Shown: positions 42,486-51,441, counted from the first letter of the stretch. The stretch is 64,000 nt of DNA from Paenibacillus donghaensis (GCF_002192415.1 NZ_CP021780.1:1488001-1552000), one strand, 5' to 3'. Notes: a model not told the origin generated them from the letters alone. A program made the numbers and translations.

Positions 42486-45400
42486 TTGAACCCAACAGGA
42501 AAAACTATGATCTCTATTCTGCTAGCCGCTGAAATGCTGCTTGGCACCACGCTCGCAGCCGGTTCATCCGTTGCAGCCAATGCTGCCCCAGCCGGTGCTC
42601 CATATACAGCCGAGGGCAATTATGATGTGAAGGTTCCCCACGTAATTATTAACCAAATTTATGGCGGTGGCGATGCCAAGACCACGGGCGGCTACTTCTC
42701 CTCAGGCTACATCGAGCTATATAACCCAACGGACTCCGATATTCAATTAAACGGCTGGGCCCTGCAATATTCCGATCCGACGATGAAAGGGCAGTGGAGC
42801 AAGCTGGACCTCAGCGGTACCATTAAGGCACAGTCCTCTTACCTCATTATAGACGGTAAAAGCAATCCGGAATATCAGATCGATATCCGTGGCTGGGGTG
42901 ACCAGAGCTGGCCGGAGCAGATTTTTTATCATAAAGGCATGAAGGTTGTCCTGCTCAAGGGTACGGAACTGCTGCAGGCGGCTAACCCATTCCTCGACAA
43001 AACCGCGGATTACGTGGACATGATCGGCACGGCCGGCAATGATGAAGGGCTGACCATTGACGGCTATGAAGGCGACTATCCGACCGGCAAAACGGCAGGC
43101 ACCTCCAAGCAGAAATCCGTCCGCCGCGACAGCTTCGCCGATACGGACCATAATAAAAATGACACAAAGCAGATCAGCTTCGATTCGCTTAACGCTGCAG
43201 AGTTCAGCAGGCTGAAGCCCCATAGCAGTGCTGACGGACAATGGAGCTTGACAGTGCCGGAGCTGGGGATTTCCACATCCAGCTTGCCAGAGGCGAGCGC
43301 GGGTGCACCTTATGCTGTGACGCTGGCCGTATACGGCGGACTGAAGCCTTACAGCTTCGAGGCGACTGGTCTGCCGGAGGGTCTAGCCATAGACAGTCAA
43401 TCTGGCCAGATCAGCGGAACCCCAGCTGCCATGGGAACGGCAACAGTCAGCGTCTCCGTATACGATGCTTCCAAACCGAGTGTAAAGGCTCAGGCTGATT
43501 ATTCGCTGAAGGTAAATGAACCGTTAACGGCGGACAGGCTCAGCATCACCAAGATTGGCGGGTACGCGGTAGGTACAACCAGTGAAGACGGCGGGGTGGC
43601 AGAGATCGTCCGCTACAACCCGGACAATGGCAGATTCTATCTGGTGAATGGTGCTTCCCAGCCGGCTACGGTGGATATTGTCAACCTGAAGGATGGGACT
43701 CAGCCTGAGAAGGAAACCAGCATCAACGTAGAGCAGCTGTCAGAGACAGCGGGATTCACCTACGGGGACCTGACCAGTCTGGACATTAACACGGCCACCG
43801 GACGGATTGCGATCGCGGTGCAGGAGGAAGATGCCATGAAACCGGGCAAAGTGCTTGTGCTGGACTATGAAGGCAAGCTGCTGGCCGAGTACCCCACAGG
43901 AGTGCAGCCCGACATGGTCAAATATACGGCGGATGGCCGTTATATCCTGACGGCTGACGAAGCAGAGCCGCGTACTCTGGCCGGTGACCCGGAGGGCAGT
44001 GTGACTATTATAGATACACTGAGCGGCAAGGTGACGTCTGTGAAATTTGACCAGCCGGAGATTATTGACGATTCGGTGTATATCCGCGGTGCGGTAGACC
44101 CCGAGACGAAGCTGATTACAGGCAAGGGTTCCAAGGCTGACGCTGTGCGTGATCTGGAGCCGGAGTTCATTACCCTGTCGGACGACCAGAAGACAGCGTA
44201 CGTCTCTCTGCAGGAGAACAATGCGATTGCGACGATTGACATTGCAGGCGGGGCTGCAGTTTCGGTCAAGGGTCTCGGAACGAAGGGTTTCAGCCTGGCA
44301 GGCAATGCTCTCGACCTGCTCAACGACGGCCAGATCAAGCTGGAGAATGTTCCTTTCCGTGGTCTCTACATGCCTGATGGAATCGACCAGTACACCACTG
44401 GAGGCACAACCTATCTGTTCACGGCAAACGAAGGCGATGCTACCGAATGGGACAGCATGGAGAATGCCAGCAAGATCGGGGACATGAAGGGGCTGCTGAA
44501 CCCCGCTTCACCTGCTGCACAATTCCTGAATGGCAGCAAGCTGTATGACAATGTGGAAGTGATGTCCGGGCTGGACAATGAGAGCCTGTATTTATACGGG
44601 GCGCGTTCCTTCTCCATCTGGGAGGCGGGTACGATGAAGCAGGTGTATGACAGCGGCAGCGATTTCGAGCGGATCACGGGTGAACGTCTGCCTGATTTTT
44701 TCAATGCCAGCAATACCAACACCACACTGGACAGCCGCAGCCAGAAAAAAGGACCGGAGCCTGAATACGTCAAGGTGGGCAAGGTGGGGCAGAAGGCGCT
44801 TGCGTTCATCGGCCTGGAGCGGATCGGCGGTCTCATGACCTATGATGTGACTGATCCGGCACAGGCGAGCTTCCTGAGCTATATCAATACCCGTGAATTT
44901 ACGCCCAAAAATAACCTCGCGACCGATACCGGGCCGGAGGGCATTGAGTTTATTCCGGCAGCAGCCAGCCCCAGCGGCTTGCCGCTTGTATTGGTAGCCA
45001 ATGAAGTTGGCGGCACGGTTGCGGTCTACCAGCTGAATGTGGCGAAGGTCTCGCTGGACCAAACAGCGGTCTCGCTTAAGGCCGGAGGAGAAGCGGTAAC
45101 TCTTCAGGCAACCGTGGTTCCGCCAGCTGGCGGAGATTCCGCGGTTAGCTGGACCTCCTCCAATCCGGCTGTGGCCGCTGTAAGCACCAGCGGAAGAGTA
45201 ACTCCGCTTGCGAAGGGAACTGCGGTGATCACTGCGGCCACCGCAGATGGATACGGCACTGCTGAAGCGGCAGTCGCGGTTGCCGCCGCTGATCCGGTGA
45301 TCCCAGTACCGGGAACGCCAGCACCAGGAACGCCAACACCGGGAACGCCAACACCGGGAACACCAGCACCAGGAACGCCAACACCGGGAACACCAGCACC

Positions 45401-46727
45401 AGGAACGCCAACACCGGATCAGGGAAATCCTGTGCCGTGGATTCCGGCACCATCAGCTCCGGTGCCTTCAGCAACCCCTGCACCAGGAACCCCTGCGTCT
45501 GCTCCAGGGATCATCAATAACGGCAGCCAGGTGATTGTTGAGCTTGAACCCGCTGCCGATACAGCTGGTACTCTGCTGGCAGCCGCTACGCTGGAGCAGG
45601 TGGAAGCCGCCCTTAAGGCAGCTCCTGCTGGTGGCGGAGAACTGGTTCTACGCTCGGCGGCTTCGGTGGGAGGAGCGGGAATGAAGCTGAGCCTGCCTGC
45701 AGCGGCTGTTCAAGCTATCGCCAGCAGCGGAACGACAGCCCTAATTGTAGAGACGGGTAGCGGCAGCTTGTCTCTGGACCGCAGTGCGATCTCTGCGGTT
45801 AACGCAGCGGCGAACGGGGAGATGGTTACGCTGACCTTCACGGCGGGTGATGGCGGCACAGACTGGAGCAAGCTGACTCCTGTAGGCCAGGCAGCAGCCC
45901 AGGCGAAGATTGGCAACCGTCCTATCCTTGAAGTGGGGCTGCAGGCAGGAAGCCGCACGCTGTCCAGCCTCGGCTCAGGCACTGCGCAGCTAAGCCTCGC
46001 CTATCCAGCAACGTCCGCTGAAGATCCGCTGGCAGTCGTTGGCTATCGCTTGACGGAAGCGGGAGAACTTGCCGTAATCCCAGGCAGCAGCTATGACAGC
46101 ATGGACGGAACCTTGAGCCTCACGGCACAGCTTGGCACGACGTATGCCGTAGGCTACAATCCCGCAGCGTTCAGCGATATTTCCGCAAGCTTTGCCAGGG
46201 ATTCGATTAAATACCTGGCGGCGCGGGAAGTGATCCACGGAATCGGCGAGGACCGATTTAGCGGCAAAGCCAAGCTGACCCGTGCTGATGCCGCCCTGCT
46301 GCTGGCGCAGCTGGCAGGACAGGCTGCGGAGGCCGGAACAACCGGCTCATTCGGCGATGTGCCGACAGAGGCTTATTACGCTGATGCAGTGGCGTGGGCT
46401 TCCGCCAGCGGCATTGTGAACGGCGTCGGCGAGGGACGCTTCGACCCGTCAGCCGAGATTACCCGCGAGCAGCTGGCTGTGCTGCTGGTTCGCTTCGTGG
46501 TGTGGATGGACTGGAGCCTTCCGGCCGGCGGCGCAGCCGCTGGGTTCGCGGATCAACAGTCCATCAGCCCTTATGCCGCCGCTGCTGCGGGCACGCTGCA
46601 GCAGGCAGGCATCCTCAGCGGCAGACCCGCTCCGGGTGCCGCTGCCCTAAACTTCGCGCCGCAGGACTCTGCTTCGCGCGAAGAAACGGCCCATCTGCTG
46701 GCTAAATTGCTGAAGCTGGGCCGGTAA
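42486..46727 (+). CDS. SLH-anchored surface protein with lamin-tail and choice-of-anchor I domains
   Basis: Very large secreted protein (1413 residues). Start chosen at TTG 42486 with AGGAGTG 8 bases upstream; ATG 42453 would add 11 residues. A signal peptide (MISILLAAEMLLGTTLAAGS...ANA) is followed in order by: a lamin-tail domain (about 50-170, VIINQIYGGGDA, YIELYNPTDSDIQL); an Ig-like putative-Ig domain (about 260-350); a choice-of-anchor I beta-propeller (about 360-850, with PDGIDQY and GPEGIEFIP); a bacterial Ig-like group 2 domain (about 855-935); a Pro/Gly/Thr linker; an Ala-rich domain; and three SLH repeats (FSDISASFARDSIKYLA, FGDVPTEAYYADAVAWA, FADQQSISPYAAAAAGTL) that bind pyruvylated wall polymer. 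The function is unknown; choice-of-anchor I proteins are often linked to phosphate or nucleotide hydrolysis outside the cell. A strong terminator follows. Confidence 0.9.
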   Translation: MNPTGKTMISILLAAEMLLGTTLAAGSSVAANAAPAGAPYTAEGNYDVKVPHVIINQIYGGGDAKTTGGYFSSGYIELYNPTDSDIQLNGWALQYSDPTMKGQWSKLDLSGTIKAQSSYLIIDGKSNPEYQIDIRGWGDQSWPEQIFYHKGMKVVLLKGTELLQAANPFLDKTADYVDMIGTAGNDEGLTIDGYEGDYPTGKTAGTSKQKSVRRDSFADTDHNKNDTKQISFDSLNAAEFSRLKPHSSADGQWSLTVPELGISTSSLPEASAGAPYAVTLAVYGGLKPYSFEATGLPEGLAIDSQSGQISGTPAAMGTATVSVSVYDASKPSVKAQADYSLKVNEPLTADRLSITKIGGYAVGTTSEDGGVAEIVRYNPDNGRFYLVNGASQPATVDIVNLKDGTQPEKETSINVEQLSETAGFTYGDLTSLDINTATGRIAIAVQEEDAMKPGKVLVLDYEGKLLAEYPTGVQPDMVKYTADGRYILTADEAEPRTLAGDPEGSVTIIDTLSGKVTSVKFDQPEIIDDSVYIRGAVDPETKLITGKGSKADAVRDLEPEFITLSDDQKTAYVSLQENNAIATIDIAGGAAVSVKGLGTKGFSLAGNALDLLNDGQIKLENVPFRGLYMPDGIDQYTTGGTTYLFTANEGDATEWDSMENASKIGDMKGLLNPASPAAQFLNGSKLYDNVEVMSGLDNESLYLYGARSFSIWEAGTMKQVYDSGSDFERITGERLPDFFNASNTNTTLDSRSQKKGPEPEYVKVGKVGQKALAFIGLERIGGLMTYDVTDPAQASFLSYINTREFTPKNNLATDTGPEGIEFIPAAASPSGLPLVLVANEVGGTVAVYQLNVAKVSLDQTAVSLKAGGEAVTLQATVVPPAGGDSAVSWTSSNPAVAAVSTSGRVTPLAKGTAVITAATADGYGTAEAAVAVAAADPVIPVPGTPAPGTPTPGTPTPGTPAPGTPTPGTPAPGTPTPDQGNPVPWIPAPSAPVPSATPAPGTPASAPGIINNGSQVIVELEPAADTAGTLLAAATLEQVEAALKAAPAGGGELVLRSAASVGGAGMKLSLPAAAVQAIASSGTTALIVETGSGSLSLDRSAISAVNAAANGEMVTLTFTAGDGGTDWSKLTPVGQAAAQAKIGNRPILEVGLQAGSRTLSSLGSGTAQLSLAYPATSAEDPLAVVGYRLTEAGELAVIPGSSYDSMDGTLSLTAQLGTTYAVGYNPAAFSDISASFARDSIKYLAAREVIHGIGEDRFSGKAKLTRADAALLLAQLAGQAAEAGTTGSFGDVPTEAYYADAVAWASASGIVNGVGEGRFDPSAEITREQLAVLLVRFVVWMDWSLPAGGAAAGFADQQSISPYAAAAAGTLQQAGILSGRPAPGAAALNFAPQDSASREETAHLLAKLLKLGR
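45305..45420 (+). repeat. 12-bp tandem repeat encoding PGTP linker
   Basis: About nine copies of the 12-bp unit encoding Pro-Gly-Thr-Pro with Ala or Thr, inside the surface-protein gene. The near-identical DNA makes copy number likely to vary by slippage. Confidence 0.85.
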
Positions 46728-46755
46728 CGGCCCGCTGCGCATCAAGCCAGCGAAC

Positions 46756-46797
46756 CAACAAGCCCCCCTCTGCGAATGGCAGGGGGGGCTTGTTTGG
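46756..46797 (+). terminator. Rho-independent terminator after SLH protein gene
   Basis: ACAAGCCCCCCT (46758-46769) pairs with AGGGGGGCTTGT (46782-46793), followed by TTGGGTT. The stem is very GC-rich with a short T stretch. Confidence 0.75.
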
Positions 46798-46831
46798 GTT
46801 AAAAGAAAATAAAGTCTTAGACTGATGATTC

Positions 46832-46868
46832 GTCATTGAGCTAACAGGCAGGATAACATAACCAAATA
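46832..46868 (+). repeat. Left direct repeat flanking the MarR cassette
   Basis: GTCATTGAGCTAAC (46832-46845) is identical to 49181-49194, and similarity continues with GG, CAG and ATA. Translated in one frame, both read VIELTG, so they may be copies of a gene tail. Confidence 0.6.
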
Positions 46869-47034
46869 CAACTATATAACTCCATTATATTAGGTATAAT
46901 CTTCGGTTGATGAGGATCAAACAGCTCTAACTCGATTTGGAATAAAAGAGAGATCGAGCCTTTTGCAGTGACCGAGGAGGAATACAGTTCCAGATATGAA
47001 GAAAGGCGGGGTGTTGATGTGTTATAACAATGTG

Positions 47035-47065
47035 TTGACACAAAAGTAATTAGGTTCCATACTAT
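47035..47065 (+). promoter_or_regulatory. Promoter of MarR gene with possible operator
   Basis: TTGACA (47035-47040) and TACTAT (47060-47065). TTAGGTTCC (about 47050-47058) between them is shared with the operator-like palindrome at 47677. Transcription would begin at or next to ATG 47070, so either the message is leaderless or translation starts further downstream. Confidence 0.45.
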
Positions 47066-47069
47066 ATAT

Positions 47070-47636
47070 ATGAACAACAATAATAAAATAATAAATGACA
47101 TTGACGCTATTCCCTCGCTTGTACAATCCAAGCGTCAGATTGATCGCTATAACCTAGACATAGACGCACAGGCTATACTCGTCGCGTCTAGGCTAATGGC
47201 AGCGGGAGCCAAGCTTGGACATGCCTCGGAGATTCATTTCTCTAGATTCGGTTTATCAACAGGGCGATATCGTTTATTGGCAGATCTTGAAGATAACGAA
47301 GGAGAAGAGTTGCCTTCGCAATTAGCGGAGCATCTAGGTGTTACACGTGCTACAGTGACTGGTCTTATCGACATTCTTGAACGAGATGGCCTAGTATCTC
47401 GGCGATCAAGCTCAGACGATGGCCGTCAGAGATCGGTCATTTTGACGGAAGAAGGAGCGAAGAAGCTCCGTGAAATGGCTCCTGAGCATTTCACTCGGCT
47501 GGAAGCAATGGTGGGCTTACTCAATATCGATGAGCGCAGCGTATTTCTCGACTTGCTAGGCCGAGTTACACAAGGCATCTCAGCACTTACGGGCGAACTA
47601 GGCTCGAAACCAAAGGGAAACATCAGTAATGAGTAG
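47070..47636 (+). CDS. MarR-family transcriptional regulator
   Basis: Winged-helix regulator of up to 188 residues. The core is clear: SEIHFSRFGLSTGRYRLLADL, the recognition helix region QLAEHLGVTRATVTGLIDILERDGLV, and the wing SSDDGRQRSVILTEEG, followed by a C-terminal dimer helix. The start is uncertain: ATG 47070 has no ribosome site and overlaps the predicted promoter, and the N-terminal Asn/Ile-rich 20 residues look unusual. It is followed by a small terminator and then a membrane-protein/NmrA gene pair that shares the TTAGGTTCC motif upstream. A repressor of that pair and of itself is a reasonable inference. Base composition here is lower in GC than in the flanking genes. Confidence 0.85.
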   Translation: MNNNNKIINDIDAIPSLVQSKRQIDRYNLDIDAQAILVASRLMAAGAKLGHASEIHFSRFGLSTGRYRLLADLEDNEGEELPSQLAEHLGVTRATVTGLIDILERDGLVSRRSSSDDGRQRSVILTEEGAKKLREMAPEHFTRLEAMVGLLNIDERSVFLDLLGRVTQGISALTGELGSKPKGNISNE

Positions 47637-47640
47637 AATG

Positions 47641-47664
47641 GGCTAGTGATGCTAGCCTATTTTT
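47641..47664 (+). terminator. Terminator after MarR gene
   Basis: GGCTAG (47641-47646) pairs with CTAGCC (47652-47657), followed by TATTTTT. Confidence 0.65.
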
Positions 47665-47676
47665 ACTCTTATATAG

Positions 47677-47688
47677 TTAGGTTCCTAA
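47677..47688. promoter_or_regulatory. Candidate MarR operator
   Basis: TTAGGTTCCTAA has inverted arms TTAGG/CCTAA, 57 bp upstream of the membrane-protein gene. The same TTAGGTTCC occurs in the MarR promoter at about 47050. Confidence 0.45.
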
Positions 47689-47744
47689 TTATATCTCACT
47701 GAAAGCAATCGTTGAACTATTTCAAAGAAGAAGGGAGCAACTAA

Positions 47745-48254
47745 ATGAACCAGATGAAATACCCGAATCAGACAGATGATGTTTACGGCATCAAGGCTGC
47801 TGGTTCCAAGAAAAAGACTTTTGTACTATGGCGTGAAGTTGTAATGGCCTATGCTGCTCCTGCCATCATGGCAGGTATCGGAGGGTTGGTTACTGCCGAT
47901 AGGGGGCTTCAAATAGGGGCATTGACCACAATCGGCGGTGCATCGGCCTTGATGGCCTTGATGATTGGCCTATTGTTGCGCAGCCGAGTGGGCCATATAC
48001 GATGGATCATCGGTGCACCTCACTTGGTTGTGGTAGGGGTGTTCGCATTGGCCGGTTCCTCGTTTGGCCTATACGCCGCATGGGTGACATCTGGTTTACT
48101 AGAAATTATGATTCCGAGCAATCACTTGGCCTGGGTCGGTCGTGTCTGGATCGATTTCCCGTTGTCTGGATTCATAGCAAGCACGATAGTGACATGGCGG
48201 TGGCGTCTTGCCGTCACAACTAATTTTTCATCCAAAAGGAGAAGAAAAAAATGA
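47745..48254 (+). CDS. Four-helix membrane protein of unknown function
   Basis: Hydrophobic protein of 169 residues with about four membrane segments (VVMAYAAPAIMAGIGGLV, ALTTIGGASALMALMIGLL, APHLVVVGVFALAGSSFGLY, and DFPLSGFIASTIVTWRW) and a basic C-terminus SSKRRRKK. The family is not recognised. ATG 47745 lies 8-12 bases after a GGGAG site. Its stop overlaps the start of the NmrA-like gene by 4 bp (ATGA), so the two are translationally coupled. Together with the MarR regulator it forms a compact cassette between direct repeats. A role in redox or compound tolerance is only a guess from the neighbours. Confidence 0.75.
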   Translation: MNQMKYPNQTDDVYGIKAAGSKKKTFVLWREVVMAYAAPAIMAGIGGLVTADRGLQIGALTTIGGASALMALMIGLLLRSRVGHIRWIIGAPHLVVVGVFALAGSSFGLYAAWVTSGLLEIMIPSNHLAWVGRVWIDFPLSGFIASTIVTWRWRLAVTTNFSSKRRRKK

Positions 48255-49117
48255 TAGTTATTATGGGAGCAACAGGTACGATAGGCAGTGCGCTTTTGGA
48301 ACGTTTGGTTGATCTTGGCTTACCCGTCAGGGCGCTGAGCAGAGGGCTAGAGAAGTTGCGTGATCAGATCGGAGAAAAAGGCCGATCGACTATCGAGGTC
48401 GCATTGGCGGATGCTTCCGACCCCGAATCGCTGCGCCGCGCGTTTGCAGGTGCTATCCAGCTCTTCCTTGCCATGTCCAACAGTCCAAGACAAATCGAAT
48501 TGGAAACTTCAATCATTCAGATTGCCGCTGAATCTGGAATCAAACACATCGTAAAAATATCCAGCCCTGCCTTTGAGCAGAGTTCTCCAGTGGCAGTGGC
48601 TGGCTGGCATCAAGAAATCGAGAAAACGCTGAGGGAATCGGGTCTCACCCACACCGTGTTGCGCCCTTATGCGTTCATGCAAAACTTAATGCGCCTTGCA
48701 CCAACGATCACAACCCAAAATGTTTTCTTCGGCTCCATGGGCGATTCACCGTGTAACTTCATTGACTGTCGCGATATCGCAGATGTTGCCGCAGAAGTTC
48801 TGACCAACCGCGAGGTATCTGGCCAAATATATACGCTTACTGGTTCGGAGATTTTCAGTTATCCCCAGATCGCGAGTCAACTATCCGCCCTGCTTAATCG
48901 GCCGATAAGCTACATCAACATGGAACCCCAAGTACTACTCCGCAATCTTATGGAGAACGGGCATATGCCTCCTTGGCTCGCGAACCACGTTGTGGAAATT
49001 CAAACCATGTCTACGGTGGTGCTAGAAAGTCCAAATGACACTGTGAAGCGCTTGCTCGGCAGAGAGCCACGCACGTTAGACGCCTTTCTGCATGAGTGTG
49101 TAGAAAATTTCAGGTAG
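48251..49117 (+). CDS. NmrA-like NAD(P)-binding protein (atypical SDR)
   Basis: Atypical short-chain dehydrogenase of 288 residues. The N-terminal nucleotide motif is VIMGATGTIGSALLERL. LPVRALSRGLEKL marks the second strand, where NADP-type proteins have Arg. HIVKISSPAF and HTVLRPYAFMQNL are typical of the NmrA/QOR2/azoreductase-like group, and the SDR Tyr-Lys pair is absent. Such proteins act as quinone reductases, redox sensors or epimerases. It starts within the stop of the membrane-protein gene (ATGA overlap). It is the last gene of the MarR cassette and its distal side ends at the second direct repeat (49181). Confidence 0.87.
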   Translation: MIVIMGATGTIGSALLERLVDLGLPVRALSRGLEKLRDQIGEKGRSTIEVALADASDPESLRRAFAGAIQLFLAMSNSPRQIELETSIIQIAAESGIKHIVKISSPAFEQSSPVAVAGWHQEIEKTLRESGLTHTVLRPYAFMQNLMRLAPTITTQNVFFGSMGDSPCNFIDCRDIADVAAEVLTNREVSGQIYTLTGSEIFSYPQIASQLSALLNRPISYINMEPQVLLRNLMENGHMPPWLANHVVEIQTMSTVVLESPNDTVKRLLGREPRTLDAFLHECVENFR

Positions 49118-49180
49118 AGGCGGAGTCCACCTATTTTGAAATTTGTGTCGTTGGCAGCATTTTGTTCCGATCTCAGACAA

Positions 49181-49217
49181 GTCATTGAGCTAACGGGACA
49201 GTATAGTTAAATAATAG
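49181..49217 (+). repeat. Right direct repeat flanking the MarR cassette
   Basis: GTCATTGAGCTAAC (49181-49194) is identical to 46832-46845. In frame it continues AAFCSDLRQVIELTGQYS and a stop, so it may be the end of a lost gene. Confidence 0.6.
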
Positions 49218-49266
49218 GCGGCAGTCTAGGACTGTATTTTCTAGTCCATGGCTGCCGCTCTTTCTA
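49217..49266 (+). terminator. Terminator after MarR cassette
   Basis: GCGGCAG (49218-49224) pairs with CTGCCGC (49252-49258), with an inner GGACT/AGTCC stem, followed by TCTTTCT. Confidence 0.65.
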
Positions 49267-49308
49267 TTGTTGGGGTCAATATAATACTTTATTATCCTTG
49301 GATAGTTG

Positions 49309-49344
49309 GGGCTATGCCCCGCGCGAAGGTGCGGGGCATAGCCC
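49309..49344. repeat. Strong GC-rich hairpin
   Basis: Perfect 14-bp arms GGGCTATGCCCCGC (49309-49322) and 49331-49344 with an 8-base loop and no T run. Its function is unknown. Confidence 0.7.
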
Positions 49345-49377
49345 AGCAGCGCGCGCTTGGATGACGCGCAGGCAATA

Positions 49378-49550
49378 ACTAACTCCCGGCGTCCCGTATG
49401 ATCCATCGTCATGACAAGCTTCCCGCAAGCCGTATGCCCTCCGCCAACCAACTCCCCCGCACCATCATATGCCTCCCGCCGACTAACTCCCCGCTTCATC
49501 GTATGATCCTCCGTCCCGACTAGCTGACCCGTGTCACCGTATGGCCTTCC
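49378..49550. repeat. Degenerate ~36-bp tandem repeat
   Basis: Five diverged copies, each with AACTCCC-like and CGTATG segments; GTATG or ATATG recurs at 49395, 49431, 49466, 49500 and 49538. Very few G in runs and no coding signal. The remainder of 49118-50106 holds only the hairpins and a tetrad copy. Confidence 0.6.
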
Positions 49551-49623
49551 TTAAACCAACCAACGAACCAACGAACCAACTCCTCTAAGCACCCGTCCAG
49601 CCACAATTTCAAGTGCAAGACTA

Positions 49624-49862
49624 GTTACTTATAAGATCCAGCTAGGAGTTAAAAGGTTATTCTGGAACGTTTGGAGCAATTAGATGCGAAACTGCAACTA
49701 AAATCCGCCGAATCGTGACTCAGCAGGCGTTTAAGTGCGATTCTGCAACTAATTTCGAGTAAATCTGGAATGGGACGCTCAAAAGACGAAATTAAGTGCC
49801 TTTTTGCATCTATTACCTCCAAAACGGAAAAAAACCGTAAATTAGATGCACTTTCGCAACTA
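49624..49862 (+). mobile_element. Tetrad element copy E (right end lost)
   Basis: The left end GTTACTTATAAGA starts at 49624. Units start at 49681, 49732, 49793 and 49843 (spacing 51, 61, 50). The right arm after 49862 does not match other copies. The bases before the left end, AAGTG-CAAGACTA, look like the first part of another unit, as if this copy too entered a unit. Confidence 0.7.
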
Positions 49863-50106
49863 AATAAGACGACTCCAAGCTGAATGAGCCTTCTACCGGA
49901 GAGCAGCAGCTACAGTAATACAAGCTTCCAACGGAGGCAGCAATGAGCTCAACAGCCGGCAACGTTCGATGCATCAGCAGTTCAGTCAGCAGTCTTAATT
50001 ATCAGCAAACAGCCAACCCCCAATAATCAGGGATTAGCTGCTTGGTATGTCCGGTTATTCCAGCCGGTTGTTCCAGCACGTTGTTGCGCCTGGTTACACC
50101 AGCCCG

Positions 50107-50586
50107 TTAATCAAATGCAATCATATCCCGGTAAGCACCGGGAAAAGAATCTTCGATGATCGTAGCTCCGAGGGTTCTCTGATAGAAGGGGATCGCTTCT
50201 TCAGCCCAGCCGATGACGGCGTAGGCGTAACCGTTCTCATGCATCGCATGCATGCAGGCTAGCAGCAGCGCCTTGCCGATCCCGCTGCCGCGGTGACCCT
50301 CCAGAACCCCGGTCGGTCCGAAGAAATTCTTCACCAGCACATCATGGCAGGCAAACCCGATGATCTGTTTGTCCTTCACGGCCACAAAGCAATGAACCGG
50401 GAGGTGGGCGAAGGCGGCTTCACATTCATTGCGCCAATTGGCCGAGAAATGACTGGCAACAAAATCAACGACCCGGTGTTTGTCTGCGGTCATCGCACGT
50501 TTGATCTGGATTCCCTGCGAGCGCAGCTTCAGCAGCAGCTCCTGGGAGTCCGGCAGATTGTACAGCTTGACGAGCATGTCAGGCAT
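50107..50586 (-). CDS. GNAT acetyltransferase
   Basis: Acetyl-CoA-dependent acetyltransferase of 159 residues. The core shows HCFVAVKDKQIIGFACHDV, the CoA motif FFGPTGVLEGHRGSGIGKALLLACMHAM, and a C-terminal strand AIGWAEEAIPFYQRTLGATI. ATG 50586 follows a GCGGGGA site. It is encoded 16 bp after the glycosidase fragment on the same strand, so the two may be co-transcribed. The substrate is unknown. The motif order, with a FFGPTGV segment before the CoA loop, is common in Paenibacillus GNAT proteins of no known function. Confidence 0.87.
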   Translation of the reverse strand: MPDMLVKLYNLPDSQELLLKLRSQGIQIKRAMTADKHRVVDFVASHFSANWRNECEAAFAHLPVHCFVAVKDKQIIGFACHDVLVKNFFGPTGVLEGHRGSGIGKALLLACMHAMHENGYAYAVIGWAEEAIPFYQRTLGATIIEDSFPGAYRDMIAFD

Positions 50587-50602
50587 AGTCTATCCCCGCT
50601 TT

Positions 50603-51397
50603 CTATTCAATGATCTGAAGATCTGCAATGAGCAGCTGCAGTTGCTTCTCGTATAATTCCGGGCGGTAGAACCGCGAGAGAATGAACAGCTCCGCCATCT
50701 CTTGCGGCAGCAGTTGTGCCAGCACCCGGCGCATATTCTGCTTGGCGGCGAGCAGGTCGCTATAGCCCATTCTATACTTTTCCTTCAAAAAAGTAATCAC
50801 TTCCTCGCTGTCCGGCGACCAAGCCCCGCGAAACAGCAAGGTGGGCAGCGGCGAACGCCGGGCCGCCGGCAGCTCGAACCGGATCATGGCATCGATCAGC
50901 TCGGCCGTAGGCAGGTTCCGCGTAATCAGCGGCAACAGCTGCGGAATCAGCTGATAATAATCGGTGATTGTGTAATCGGCCCATTCCGCATGCTCCATCT
51001 CCGCTAGGCTTACTCCATGGAATTGATGCAGAAACCGCTCCAGATAAGTATCGGCCGCGGCCTGGAAATTCCAGCTCAGGTCTGCGGGGAAATAAGCCGG
51101 ATATCGTGAGGTCTCGAACAAGCCGTGCGGACTGCCAAGCGAGAAGGGGCAGCCCCAGTTGGTGTGGATGATGCCATCCAGCTGCTCTGAGCGGGCCAGC
51201 TCGATCCAGTCTGCAATATTATGGACCCGGTTATGGATCACCGGGTAATTCTGTTCGCCGCTATCGTCCCAGCAGCGTACAGAAGAAGCGCCGATCACTT
51301 CAATCCCGGCCTCCTGCAGGGTATGCAGAATCCGGCGGGCAGCGGCTTTCATCCGATGCCCGCCATAGATCCAGACTACGACCACTAATGAGGTCAT
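50603..51397 (-). pseudogene. C-terminal fragment of a GH20-like glycosidase
   Basis: The 264-residue frame begins abruptly at VVVVWIYGGHRMKAAARRIL, resembling the late part of a GH20-type (beta-N-acetylhexosaminidase-like) barrel, and continues IEVIGASSVRCWDDSG, IIHTNWGCPFSLGSPHGLFE and a helical C-terminus. The N-terminal half, including the expected catalytic Asp-Glu pair, is missing. The ATG at 51397 lies inside a 12-bp inverted repeat (51390-51417), so MTS at the start comes from that junction. A tetrad element starts 25 bp further on. The protein is probably non-functional unless it has been re-used. The GH20 assignment rests on motif resemblance only and could be another barrel glycosidase. 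Confidence 0.55.
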
Positions 51398-51417
51398 TTC
51401 AACTATGAAATGACCTC
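51390..51417. repeat. Fold-back palindrome at gene truncation point
   Basis: Perfect 12-bp arms GAGGTCATTTCA (51390-51401) and 51406-51417 with loop ACTA. The left arm belongs to the truncated glycosidase frame; the right arm is its inverted copy, marking the break. Confidence 0.8.
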
Positions 51418-51441
51418 GAGAGACGAAATAAAGGTAAATCT

